Notes under the pieces: generated by a model
Database searches by the model: none
What the model was told of the DNA's origin: nothing
What the model saw: only the letters and a program-made list of their open reading frames with translations
Position numbers and translations under genes: made by a program
Shown here: positions 55,050-64,000 of the stretch, in pieces
How the letters are laid out: the number at the start of each line of letters is the position of its first letter
Position numbering within the stretch: position 1 is the stretch's first letter
Assembly: GCA_016946835.1 (NCBI GenBank)
Contig: JACVTC010000060.1
Location: forward strand, 212,001-276,000
Reading direction: 5' to 3'
Length of the DNA stretch: 64,000 nucleotides
From: Neocallimastix lanati (nom. inval.)
Lineage: Eukaryota > Neocallimastigomycota > Neocallimastigomycetes > Neocallimastigales > Neocallimastigaceae

Positions 55050-58000
55050 CTAATCTATAGCTGAGTTATACTTTACTATATTTTTCAAATGGACATTACG
55101 ATTCATTTGAATCATAGTATTTGGGTCCGCAAGTGTTACGGTATTAAATTGTTTTTTTATTATTTTTAAAGGACCGACAAAATAAGGTTCTAATTTAGAA
55201 CGACTAAAATTTCGAACAAGAACTAAATCACCGATTCTTATGTTTTTGGAATTTTTCATGCTATTTTTTTCTTCCCTTCGATTGGCCCAATATTTACTTG
55301 CGTTCTTTACATTTTCAGCTGCTTCCATGGTCCACCTATAATGTGAGATAAATTTTTCTAAAAGAATTTCATCTGAAGATTTATTCACTCCTTGTGTAGG
55401 TCTAGCAGCAATGTCGAAAGGCTGTTGATCCTCACGACCATAAACTAATTCGAAGCTAGAATGTTTGGTTACAGAATTCTTTGTAGTTCTAAGGGCCCAC
55501 AAGGCTGAAGGTAATACCTCATCCCAGTCTTTATTTTCTTCACCAAGTAATCTCAATAATTTACCAATTTCTTTATTCCTATTTTCAACCAATCCATTAC
55601 TTTCTGGGTGATAGGTAGTGGTAAATTTTACGTAAACATCATATAAGTCCAGGAATATTTTAGTCATATCCGATGCGAATTGAACGCCATTATCCGTTGT
55701 AATGACTTGAGGAACTCCATGTCTAGCGAAAACATTTATTAAAAACTTAATAATGTCCTTAGATGTAATATTTTCAGTAGGTTCAGCCTCCACCCACTTT
55801 GTGAAATAATCCACCGCAACAATGATATATTGGTTTTTATTACCAGTCTTTATTAAGGGACCAATAATATCAAGTCCAAGATGAGTAAAAGGGCCTTCAA
55901 CTTCTGTTGGAATGTTTTCGGTTGGTTCTGGATATGGCTGAGGGCGATTTAACTGACATTTTTCGCATTTTGAAATTATCCGTTTTATATCGTTGACCAT
56001 ATCATTCCAGTAGTAACTTTTTCTAAGTCTTTGATATGTTTTATAATAACCTTCATGGCCAACATGATGTGCTTCGAGAATTAATTTTAGTTTTTCATTT
56101 GTTTCGGTAACAAGTTTTCTATAATTATTTCCATCTATAAAATAATCTATACCATCAATCTTTGTAAATTTTTCTTCAATAAATTCTTTAATTACTTTAG
56201 AAAGTGAATCATTTTCATCATCTTTATTCGTTTTTATAGCTAATACCTTTTGTTCCTTATCGTTCTTCATTCTAGATAAAGCGTCGGCTACTACATTCTT
56301 TTTACCTTGCTCATAGCGAATATCCACTTTTAGCATACTTGCAGTCAAACACCATCTTGTTTGTCGTGCATTATTCGGTTCCTTATTATTAAATAAACCT
56401 AGTAGAGGTTTGTGATCTGTAAAAACTATGGTTCTAAAGGGGCTTCCCATAATATAAGGTTTTAATTTAGTAATACAATAATATAAAGCCGTTCCTTCCA
56501 AATCGGTTATTCCATAATTCTTTTCTGCTTTGGTTAAGCTACGGCTAATGAAATGAATCGGGTGTTCTATTTCCGATTCGTCTTTCTGCAATAAAACTCC
56601 ACCAATACCTTCATATGATGCATCTGTTCGAATAATGAATTCTTTGGAAAAATCAGGATATTTTAAAATAGGAGCATTAATTAATTTTTCTTTTAATTTG
56701 GTAAAACTTTGTTTTTGTTCATTATTCCATTTATATTTTACGCCTTTTCTTAATAGCTTACAAAGAGGAGCTGAGGTTTGAGCATATTCATTTATAAAGT
56801 TCCTATAATATCCTACAGCACCTAAGAATGATCTTAACTCATGTATATTCGTGGGTTCTTTCCAGGCTTTAATTGCTTCAATTTTACTATTTTGAGGACT
56901 AAGACCCTTAGTAGAAATCTTGTGACCAAGAACTTCAACTTCCGTTTGCATAAAGTGACATTTTTCAATATTAATTTTTAATTTATGTTCCTTGAAGATT
57001 GCTAATACTTGTTTTATGTGTTGGATATGTTCTTCGACAGTTTTTGAATATATAAGTATATCATCAATAAAGTTGAAAACACATTTTCCAATTAAAGGAA
57101 ATAAAATTCTATTCATTTCCCGTTGGAAGGTAGCCGGAGCTCCAGTTAATCCAAAAGGCATAACTTTGAATTGGTAGTTGCCAAATTTGGTTGTAAAACT
57201 GGTTATTTCAACACTTTCTTCGTCCATTAGGATTTGATGGTAACCTGAGTATAGATCCATAGTAGTAAAGATTTTGGCACCATCTAGACTGTCAAATATC
57301 TCGTCAATATAAGGAAGGGCATAAGAGTCTTTTTCGGTTAGATCATTCACCTTGCGGTAGTCCACACACAATCTCCATTTTCCATTAGCCTTTGGGACCA
57401 CAACAACAGGTGAAGACCATTCTGAATATGATGGTACAACTAGCTTTTTCTTAATAAGTTTAATTAGTTCTTCTTTAATAATATCAGATTTAAATTTGGT
57501 TACTCTGTAACATCTTTGTTTAACAGGTTTTGCGTTCGCTTTCAAGTTAATTTTATGAGGGGCCAAGTCTGACGGTGTTAATTCTTCAGAAGATGTCGCT
57601 ATAATGTCCAAGTTTTCTTCAAGTAATTTTACTATTACATCTTTATAATCTTTACAAAGGCTTGCTAAAAATTTTTCATCATGGATATACTCTTGCGGAG
57701 ATAGACCTTCAAGTTTCTTTAATTCATTAGTTGTGTCTTCATCTTCAAGTATTTTCCTTACTATACATACTAATTTTTCTTCTTCTTGGAAATTATTATT
57801 AATAGGAGCTATAACGTCGATTAGTCCTTGAGAATTAAATTGACATAAACTATATCTTATAGGATGGATAAAAAGATTGTGTTCTACTTGAGTTTGAAAA
57901 TTAATCAACAAATCATAAAATGGGTCATCATCATCAATTATTCGAAAATCTACTATCATTTTATAATCATTAATCTTAACAGGTATTCGTACAATGATTC

Positions 58001-59162
58001 CTTCCGAATACTCATCATTCTTAGTCGCTAAACGTATCCTTCCACGACTAATACCTACTTCTTCATAATTTCCAGGTAATTTCTCATAAAATTTTTTTGT
58101 GATAACATTGAGGTTACTACAAGAATCAATAAGTGCTTTACCAGGAATTTCATCTACTGTTACATCAACCATGGCAATATCTTCTTCTGAGGTTTCCTTA
58201 CTTTTGCTAATATAAGAGTGATCAATATTATTTACCAAAGTAGCAGCAGCAATAGTATTGTTTAATGCACCTATTATTTTCTTTTCAGGTTTTTCTAATT
58301 TTAATCCTTGACTTACTTGACTTCTGACTTTTGGAGAAACATTGAGGAGCTGACCGAAACTAATATTACACTTGGTTTCATTCAAATCTTGTAAAACATC
58401 ATATTCTTCCTGATCCTTACACATCTTGATGTTCCTAAGCGTTCTACTAATTGTTGCTTTTTCTTTAGGCTCTTGAAAATCTATGAGCTTCTGTAATGTA
58501 ATATTCTCATGACCTTCGTCATTAAGCTTTTCAGGAACTTCAATAACTTCCATTTCATTGATTTGTTTTGTTTTAATAATTTTATCGTTTTCATTATCGA
58601 TTAATTTATTTAATCGTTGATGCATTTTATCACTAGTAGTACTGATGCTATTTCTTTGTTTTGAAGAATCCAGACTTTGCTTTTCTCTTATAGTAATATT
58701 ATCCTCCCTTTCCTTCCTTTTTCCCTTGTTATTTCCAAAGTTAGCTCTTTCTTTATTCCGAATTTGTTTTTCTTTGGCTTTCTCAATATTTATATTAGGC
58801 TGCGCCATTATCGAAGGATGTAGTTGATTTTTATTTTTAACAATTATTCTATTTTCTATTTCCTTCTCTTTTATCTTTCTTGTTGCAGGAGTTGTTATAG
58901 GGGTAGGATTATCTTTGAGACTTTTACGTTGTCTCTTTTCATTATTTTCACTAGTTTCATCGTTAGTCGTCAACTTCCTTTTTGTCGCACTAACTATAAA
59001 TTCTACATCATTCTCATTATCGGATTCTTTGTGAGTTTCATTAGTATAGGAAGCATCTTCTTTTTCTTCCTTATTATAATCATTTGTACTACTAGGAATG
59101 GATTTGTATTGTAATGAAGCTATTTTATTTTTATAGGGAGTGCTTCCTCTCCCTTTTAATGG
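55050..59162 (-). CDS. pol: B2 Pol polyprotein (protease, RT, RNase H, integrase)
   Basis: 1370 codons, open from the frameshift heptamer (59168-59162). Numbered from the TTG at 58973: charged leader to about 200, KCNISFGQLLNVSPKVRSQV, protease motif ALIDSCSNLN (Asp 283, again Cys for Gly), RT with CVDYR and FIDD, RNase H (IIRTDAS, FTDHKP), integrase zinc finger (AHHVGH...CEKCQ) and D-D-E (GLDIIG, TTDNG, GLVENR), GPLKII near the end. Closely parallel to B1 Pol, most strongly in RT and integrase and least in the N-terminal leader. No chromodomain. Confidence 0.94.
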   Translation of the reverse strand, partial: PLKGRGSTPYKNKIASLQYKSIPSSTNDYNKEEKEDASYTNETHKESDNENDVEFIVSATKRKLTTNDETSENNEKRQRKSLKDNPTPITTPATRKIKEKEIENRIIVKNKNQLHPSIMAQPNINIEKAKEKQIRNKERANFGNNKGKRKEREDNITIREKQSLDSSKQRNSISTTSDKMHQRLNKLIDNENDKIIKTKQINEMEVIEVPEKLNDEGHENITLQKLIDFQEPKEKATISRTLRNIKMCKDQEEYDVLQDLNETKCNISFGQLLNVSPKVRSQVSQGLKLEKPEKKIIGALNNTIAAATLVNNIDHSYISKSKETSEEDIAMVDVTVDEIPGKALIDSCSNLNVITKKFYEKLPGNYEEVGISRGRIRLATKNDEYSEGIIVRIPVKINDYKMIVDFRIIDDDDPFYDLLINFQTQVEHNLFIHPIRYSLCQFNSQGLIDVIAPINNNFQEEEKLVCIVRKILEDEDTTNELKKLEGLSPQEYIHDEKFLASLCKDYKDVIVKLLEENLDIIATSSEELTPSDLAPHKINLKANAKPVKQRCYRVTKFKSDIIKEELIKLIKKKLVVPSYSEWSSPVVVVPKANGKWRLCVDYRKVNDLTEKDSYALPYIDEIFDSLDGAKIFTTMDLYSGYHQILMDEESVEITSFTTKFGNYQFKVMPFGLTGAPATFQREMNRILFPLIGKCVFNFIDDILIYSKTVEEHIQHIKQVLAIFKEHKLKINIEKCHFMQTEVEVLGHKISTKGLSPQNSKIEAIKAWKEPTNIHELRSFLGAVGYYRNFINEYAQTSAPLCKLLRKGVKYKWNNEQKQSFTKLKEKLINAPILKYPDFSKEFIIRTDASYEGIGGVLLQKDESEIEHPIHFISRSLTKAEKNYGITDLEGTALYYCITKLKPYIMGSPFRTIVFTDHKPLLGLFNNKEPNNARQTRWCLTASMLKVDIRYEQGKKNVVADALSRMKNDKEQKVLAIKTNKDDENDSLSKVIKEFIEEKFTKIDGIDYFIDGNNYRKLVTETNEKLKLILEAHHVGHEGYYKTYQRLRKSYYWNDMVNDIKRIISKCEKCQLNRPQPYPEPTENIPTEVEGPFTHLGLDIIGPLIKTGNKNQYIIVAVDYFTKWVEAEPTENITSKDIIKFLINVFARHGVPQVITTDNGVQFASDMTKIFLDLYDVYVKFTTTYHPESNGLVENRNKEIGKLLRLLGEENKDWDEVLPSALWALRTTKNSVTKHSSFELVYGREDQQPFDIAARPTQGVNKSSDEILLEKFISHYRWTMEAAENVKNASKYWANRREEKNSMKNSKNIRIGDLVLVRNFSRSKLEPYFVGPLKIIKKQFNTVTLADPNTMIQMNRNVHLKNIVKYNSAID

Positions 59163-59168
59163 TTTAAA
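59135..59168 (-). promoter_or_regulatory. Programmed -1 ribosomal frameshift site of B2
   Basis: TCT TTA AAC CAT TAA in the gag frame gives T_TTA_AAC (59168-59162), 7-nt spacer, hairpin AGGGAG/CTCCCT (59154-59149, 59140-59135). Same geometry as B1 with an exchanged outer base pair. Confidence 0.9.
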
Positions 59169-60052
59169 GATTTTCCACTATATAACCGTTTCTTATTTTC
59201 TTGAATAATTGCATTTAACTTAGGACAATTATACTGCAAATGTCCTGGATCGCTACAATAAAAACAGGCTTTAATGGTAAGATTTTTCATTTTTTTTGTT
59301 AAGTCCTCCAATTCGTAATCTTTATTTCTTTTTGGGCTTCTAACTTCATAATTCTCTCTTACTACCTTTCTGTTGTTTTGATAATTATTCCTGATATTTA
59401 TTCTTGGGTTGACAATTTCAGTTGAGTACTCTTTTGAGGGTCTCAAATTCATTACTCTATCAACTTTTTCGGCAATGTCAAACGCCCGATTTAAAGAAAT
59501 GTCATCCTTAAGGGAGACCTTTTTCCAAGCTTCTTCATTGTTCCTAAGAGCATCAATATAATCGAGAACACTGACTCGCTTCTTTCTTTTCTTATCTAAT
59601 TTCAAATATATGGATCGGAAACGAGTATTAAAGTCTTTTACTCGCTCATTTCTTTTAATTCTTAAAGCACGGAGCTCACGAAGTAACATATTCTGGTCTT
59701 CTTTAAGACCATAAAAAGTTTCTATTGCTTCTACAATTTCCTTTAAGGAAGGATATTCATCTTTTTTCTTTTCTTCTGAATCAGATTCTTCTTCTTCTTC
59801 TTCGTCCTCACTTTCTGATTCAGAATCGGTACTGTAACTTTCAATTAAATCCTGGATAACTTCGCGAGGCTCTCCAGTAGACGTGAGTAAGCAGGCGGTA
59901 AAAATCTTTTTGGGATCAGTAACTTCCTCAAGTTTTATCCATAATCGGATTTCTGATTCCCAAGATTTGATATCGAGATTTTCCTTTGAAATTTTCTCGA
60001 TATCTTTTAATTCCTTTTTTAATTCTTTAAAATTGATTTTATTTTCAGCCAT
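59156..60052 (-). CDS. gag: B2 Gag with CCHC zinc knuckle
   Basis: 298 aa from ATG 60052 (MAENKINFKELKKEL). Acidic stretch (ESEDEEEEEESDSEE), capsid-like domain (LRALRIKRNERVKDFNTRFR), basic linker, knuckle CFYCSDPGHLQYNC in CX2CX4HX4C spacing. Homologous to B1 Gag throughout. An open extension upstream has no ATG and is not used. Confidence 0.92.
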   Translation of the reverse strand: MAENKINFKELKKELKDIEKISKENLDIKSWESEIRLWIKLEEVTDPKKIFTACLLTSTGEPREVIQDLIESYSTDSESESEDEEEEEESDSEEKKKDEYPSLKEIVEAIETFYGLKEDQNMLLRELRALRIKRNERVKDFNTRFRSIYLKLDKKRKKRVSVLDYIDALRNNEEAWKKVSLKDDISLNRAFDIAEKVDRVMNLRPSKEYSTEIVNPRINIRNNYQNNRKVVRENYEVRSPKRNKDYELEDLTKKMKNLTIKACFYCSDPGHLQYNCPKLNAIIQENKKRLYSGKSLNH

Positions 60053-60172
60053 TTGAAAATTTAAAAATGGTATTAATGCTATGATATCCAATTTAAAAAT
60101 ATGTTTACTTTAAAAATATATTTAATAACAAAAAAAAATAAATTTATCTTTGTTTTATACTAATATAATTAT

Positions 60173-60339
60173 GGACTCAGAAAACCCTCTGACAATCCAA
60201 TTCTTTATTCCAATAATAATTCAGACTCAGAATCTCTCTCTGAAAATCTGATAAATTAATTCAGACTCGAAAACACCCTTCGAAAATCTGAAACTAAAAA
60301 AAAATAAATTCAGACTCAAAAACGCAATTTGAAAATCTG
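60173..60339 (-). other. Four tandem covarying hairpins upstream of B2 gag
   Basis: Copies at 60173-60198, 60222-60250, 60262-60290 and 60311-60339. Copies 2-4 share outer CAGA/TCTG; inner stems are TCAGA/TCTGA, TCGAA/TTCGA and TCAAA/TTTGA. Both sides of the inner stem change together, so pairing rather than sequence is kept. Confidence 0.82.
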
Positions 60340-61317
60340 AAGCTTTTTATTATGAATTTTAATGTTTATTATATTCTCTTAAGCATTAATACACAAAATA
60401 TGTATATCTTAATTTTTTTTTAAATTTATTTGTAGTAATAACTTCTTTATTTAATTTTATTTAATATATTTATTTCCTTTATTAAAATAATTAATATAAC
60501 ATAAAGCAAATTGTATAAATACTTAAATAATAATAATAATGTATATTTATTTTTATTTTTATTTCTTTTTTGTATATATTTATTATTCTATTAATTCTTT
60601 GTTATAACATTTAATGAAATATTAAATAAAAAGTTAAAATACAAGCCAAACTATATAGTGTTGAACCATCAAATATATAGCTTGTTAACCCTTCTTACAA
60701 TAAGTCCCCTTAGCTCTTTATTGATAAGTTGATAATGTCGATTGTTAATTATTAAGAAACTTAATAAAAAGAAGGTAGCAATATTAAATTCTTTTTAATT
60801 TGGCTAACTTATTGTTAGTAATAAAGAAGATAATAACGTATCCTTCCCAGTATCAACAAGATCAAAACAATAAAGTATTATGTGTGGGTGTTCAACTATC
60901 CCGCGTAGAGAGTTGTAAGACAGCTTATTTATATTTTTCTTTTTAATTAAAATTTAATTAATTATATAACGAATAATAGAAAATTTAACACACACACAAA
61001 AAAAAATTTCAATTATAAAAATTTCGAAAAAAAAAATTTAATTATATAAAATCATAAAAATAATACACTTATTTGAAAAATAATAATAATAATCTAATTT
61101 TATATATTCTATATATATATATTGTACATGTATATATTAAAAAAAAAAATAAAATAAACTGATAAACATAAAAAAAAATTACAATTTATTATTTAGAATT
61201 ATTAATATAAAAAAAATTTATTTATAAAATTTATTCTTATTTAAAAAAAAAAATTAAAAATTTGTACTACAAAAAAAAAATTTTTTTGCTTATTATTTTA
61301 ATATTTATCATTAATTA

Positions 61318-61360
<43 letters not shown>

Positions 61361-61401
61361 TATATAAATCTATATCTATGATAATACTATTGGTTAAAAA
61401 A

Positions 61402-61452
<51 letters not shown>

Positions 61453-61689
61453 TTGTTCTACACTAAAGAAAAATTTAATTTATTATTTATTAAAAAAAAA
61501 TTTATTAATGAAATATTTATTATTTTAATAAAAGGAAAAAAAAAATATATATATATTTTTATTTTATTGCAAAAATAATAATAATAATAATAATAATAAT
61601 AGGCGAACAAATTTATAAAAGCCTAAAATAAAAATAAAAAAAAAAACTATATATTTTAACGTCACTTCGCAAGAATGACCAGGGTTTTA

Positions 61690-61706
61690 TCAGGGATCGA
61701 ACCTGA
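61690..61706 (-). other. tRNA T-arm-like motif in the B2 leader
   Basis: Minus strand TCAGG-TTCGATC-CCTGA: a 5-bp stem with a 7-nt TTCGATC loop, close to box B (GGTTCGANTCC). No matching acceptor stem or anticodon arm could be assembled, so it is not called a tRNA. Confidence 0.5.
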
Positions 61707-62124
61707 CCCACCTCTTATTTTCTGCGCGAGTGAACAAACTATCACCTGTTGAAGTGTGTAGTTGCCTTCAGCGTGAAGGTTTTATAGTTCTAGGGCGTAT
61801 TTGCCTAATTGTCAAGGATTTGTTCCTTGAGATACTCGCGTTTACAATCTACAAAACCTTGCAAAATTGTAAATAAGAGTTTATGAAATTAATATCCTGC
61901 AAGCTAACACTGTCTTACTCGAATATTAACTTCGTAAATTTGTTAACTTTTTATTATTTTTTTTTATTATTATTTTTTATTCTATAATCGATAATTAAAT
62001 AAAGTTACTACAAAAACTAAAGTTTTCCAAAGTTTTTTTTTTTTTTTTTTTTTATTATAACTTTTATTATTATTAATATTAATATTAAATTATTAATTAT
62101 TATTATTTAACAAAACTTATGGAT

Positions 62125-62279
62125 AATCTGATAGTATACCCTGTCTGACGTGCAGCTTGCCTCTTCACGGCGTCATGCCACGCGGGTACCACGGCTACTG
62201 TATTCAATATAAAATACAGCAGTCCAGAGCCTACTAGCCCAATTACTATGTAGGTTAAACTTAGCCCGGAAATCTATAT
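62125..62279 (-). other. Conserved structured leader block, B2
   Basis: Counterpart of 50086-50237, with stem CTGTATT/AATACAG (62198-62204, 62213-62219) and CCTAC/GTAGG. Lies about 60 nt from the primer site, versus about 670 nt in B1. Confidence 0.72.
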
Positions 62280-62339
62280 CCAAGGCTTTGTTAAATAATT
62301 TAATTAATAAATAATATTAAATTTTATTTTTCTAATATT

Positions 62340-62356
62340 CCCCGATATCTCCACCA
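62340..62356 (-). promoter_or_regulatory. B2 primer-binding site
   Basis: Same 17-nt TGGTGGAGATATCGGGG as B1, 7 nt after the LTR. Confidence 0.82.
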
Positions 62357-62363
62357 TAAATTA

Positions 62364-63201
62364 TGTTATGGTTCGGGTTTTATTAGAATTTTATTTAATT
62401 ATTTATTTTTAATATTTTTCTGTCTACATTTTAATTATTGAAAAACTTCACTTATTTATACTTTTTGAAAAAAAATAAATATGTAAAGCCTTTCTACATT
62501 TTATTATCATATTTAAAAAAAATATTTACTATTACTAATTACTTAAAATTTTATATTAATTTAAATTAACTAATTCATAAGTATTTTTATTTTAATAAAT
62601 TTTGTTTATATAATTTTATATTATTTTTCATATACTAAAACTAAATTATTTAATATATACGAAAAGTAACAAGCAAAATTTAAAAAGATTTTACAGAAAA
62701 ATAAAGTTATTTTAATCAAGAATGTTAATATAATATTCTTATATTTTATATAAAATAAATTTAAAAACTATAATATATTTAATATTTATTATTAATCAAT
62801 TAAGATTTGATTTTATTTGTGGGGAATAAAAATATAAAATAATCAATTTAAAAATAAAATAAAATACTAAAAAGAATACAAGTTTAATATTGATACAATA
62901 TAATAATAATATAATAATATATTTGAAAATAAAAATAAAATATTAATATTGATAATAAACACTTTAATAAAATAATAAAATTTAAGGTTAAATTATAGAT
63001 ATTGATATTAATAATAAAAATATAAAATTATTGATAATATTTTAGAAACTTTTAATAAAAATATAAAAAAAATAAATATATTTAGAAAATATTTTAGTAT
63101 AGAAAATATAGTAAAGTAATATTAAGTAAAGAATAATATAATGGATTCTAAAATAAGTTGAAATTCTAATTAATAATCCATTATATGTTCGTTCTTTACC
63201 A
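62364..63201 (-). repeat. B2 5' LTR
   Basis: 838 bp, essentially identical to 54189-55026. Confidence 0.95.
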
Positions 63202-63205
63202 AAAA

Positions 63206-63516
63206 TGTTAAGGTTTTAGAGAATTAAATAAAAATAAAGTAAGGAAACACAAATTTTATTTATTTATTTATTTTATTTATTTATTTTATTAAATTTATTT
63301 GATTTTATTTGATGATATTTAAAAATTAGTAGCAAAATTTACAACTATTTATACTTTTTTTTTCAAGGCATAAAAGTTGTTCTTGCCACTAAATTACATT
63401 TTATTATTATTTTTCTTTTTATATATAAAAACTATTAAATTTAAATTGATTTTTATAATCAATTATATAAAATTTAATTATAACAATATAAATAAAATAC
63501 ATTTATAATATTAATA

Positions 63517-63571
<55 letters not shown>

Positions 63572-64000
63572 CTATCTAAAATATTACTAATAAGAATTTA
63601 TTTAATTGGCTAAAATTTTTATTACAATCTGTTAAAATATTCAAATAAAAATAAAAATACTATTCTAATATAAAGGTTTTTAATAAAATAAAATATTTTT
63701 CAATATAAAATAAAACATTTCGATATAAAATTTTATAATAAAAGTTAAAATATAATATATAAATTTTTAATTATCAATATATAAAAATATTATTAATACA
63801 AATTTTCATTATTAATATAAAAATAAAAAAAATAAGATTTATTATTAATATTGTTAATATAAGTTTTAAATATATAAAAATATTACTATTAATATAAGAT
63901 TTAATATAAAAATTATAAAGTTTAATATAATTTTTGATCTAATTTTTAATCTTTGAATTTAAAAATTTATTAAAGTACAAAAATAATAATGTACACATAA
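63206..64000. mobile_element. B1-type LTR truncated by the window end
   Basis: Begins directly after the AAAA duplication of B2 and follows the B1 LTR with a longer T run (63521-63566). By alignment to 43764-44618 about 59 bp of the LTR lie beyond the window. It may be a solo LTR or the edge of another full element. Confidence 0.9.

Larger units (their letters stand above)
60053..62363 (-). other. B2 5' leader
   Basis: 2.3 kb without a supported protein. Contains four tandem hairpins next to gag, an unrelated GC-richer segment (60640-60930), A/T runs including poly-T at 61321-61357 and 61408-61446, a T-arm-like motif, another GC-richer stretch (61660-61930) and the conserved block next to the primer site. 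Confidence 0.7.
54189..63201 (-). mobile_element. Ty3/gypsy LTR retrotransposon B2 (zinc-knuckle Gag), TSD AAAA
   Basis: 9013 bp read right to left: 5' LTR 62364-63201, primer site 62356-62340, 2.3-kb leader, gag 60052-59156, -1 frameshift site, pol to 55050, purine tract GGGGGCATCT, 3' LTR 54189-55026. AAAA at 54185-54188 and 63202-63205. LTRs of 838 bp each with about one visible difference. Same layout as B1 but diverged LTRs and a longer leader, so a separate family of the same lineage. Intact frames. Confidence 0.95.

Overview
The window looks like a repeat-rich, gene-poor stretch of a fungal nuclear genome with extremely low GC content. The best guess is an anaerobic gut fungus (Neocallimastigomycota). 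The reasons are near pure A/T intergenic DNA with long A, T and ATT runs, one codon-biased gene of bacterial type (a GPH sugar:cation symporter), nuclear tRNA genes, and Ty3/gypsy elements of the kind seen in early-diverging fungi. A dictyostelid amoeba is the main alternative. The sequence alone does not prove either.

Layout. 1-5.2 kb is a stack of LTR remnants ending just upstream of a tRNA-Arg(TCT) gene. 5.2-12.7 kb holds a tRNA-Arg/tRNA-Thr pair, a complete minus-strand Ty3/gypsy element (A2) with gag, pol and two LTRs, and a second broken Arg/Thr pair. 12.7-22.9 kb is gene-free and rich in simple sequence, with a 361-bp transposon-like inverted repeat, a tandem pair of 45-nt foldable motifs and a two-copy dispersed repeat. 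22.98-24.41 kb is the only ordinary protein gene, the sugar transporter. 25.3-64 kb is a former tandem array of tRNA-Arg(TCT) units of about 0.49 kb, blown apart by LTR insertions. It contains a chromodomain element (A1, plus strand), a non-autonomous element (C), two long minus-strand elements (B1, B2) and about a dozen solo or partial LTRs.

How the parts work together. The tRNA genes act as landing sites. Lineage A (Tf1/sushi-like, chromodomain, 5-bp target duplications) sits 60-62 bp upstream of the tRNA 5' end. Lineage B (zinc-knuckle Gag, no chromodomain seen, 4-bp duplications) sits 9-11 bp upstream. In several cases later B-type insertions fell into the target duplication left by an earlier one, so the LTR nearest the tRNA is the youngest. 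Both lineages link gag to pol by a canonical -1 frameshift signal (A_AAA_AAC in A, T_TTA_AAC in B) followed by a hairpin; in B the hairpin shows a compensatory base-pair change. Lineage A LTRs carry a TATA box, a GTAAGATTAT start-like motif and, directly after the LTR, its exact 10-nt complement, as expected for Tf1-type self-priming. Lineage B has a tRNA-type primer site and a long, structured leader with tandem covarying hairpins just upstream of gag.

Limits: element ages, identities and RNA folds were judged by eye. LTR boundaries are exact where a target duplication is given and approximate elsewhere.
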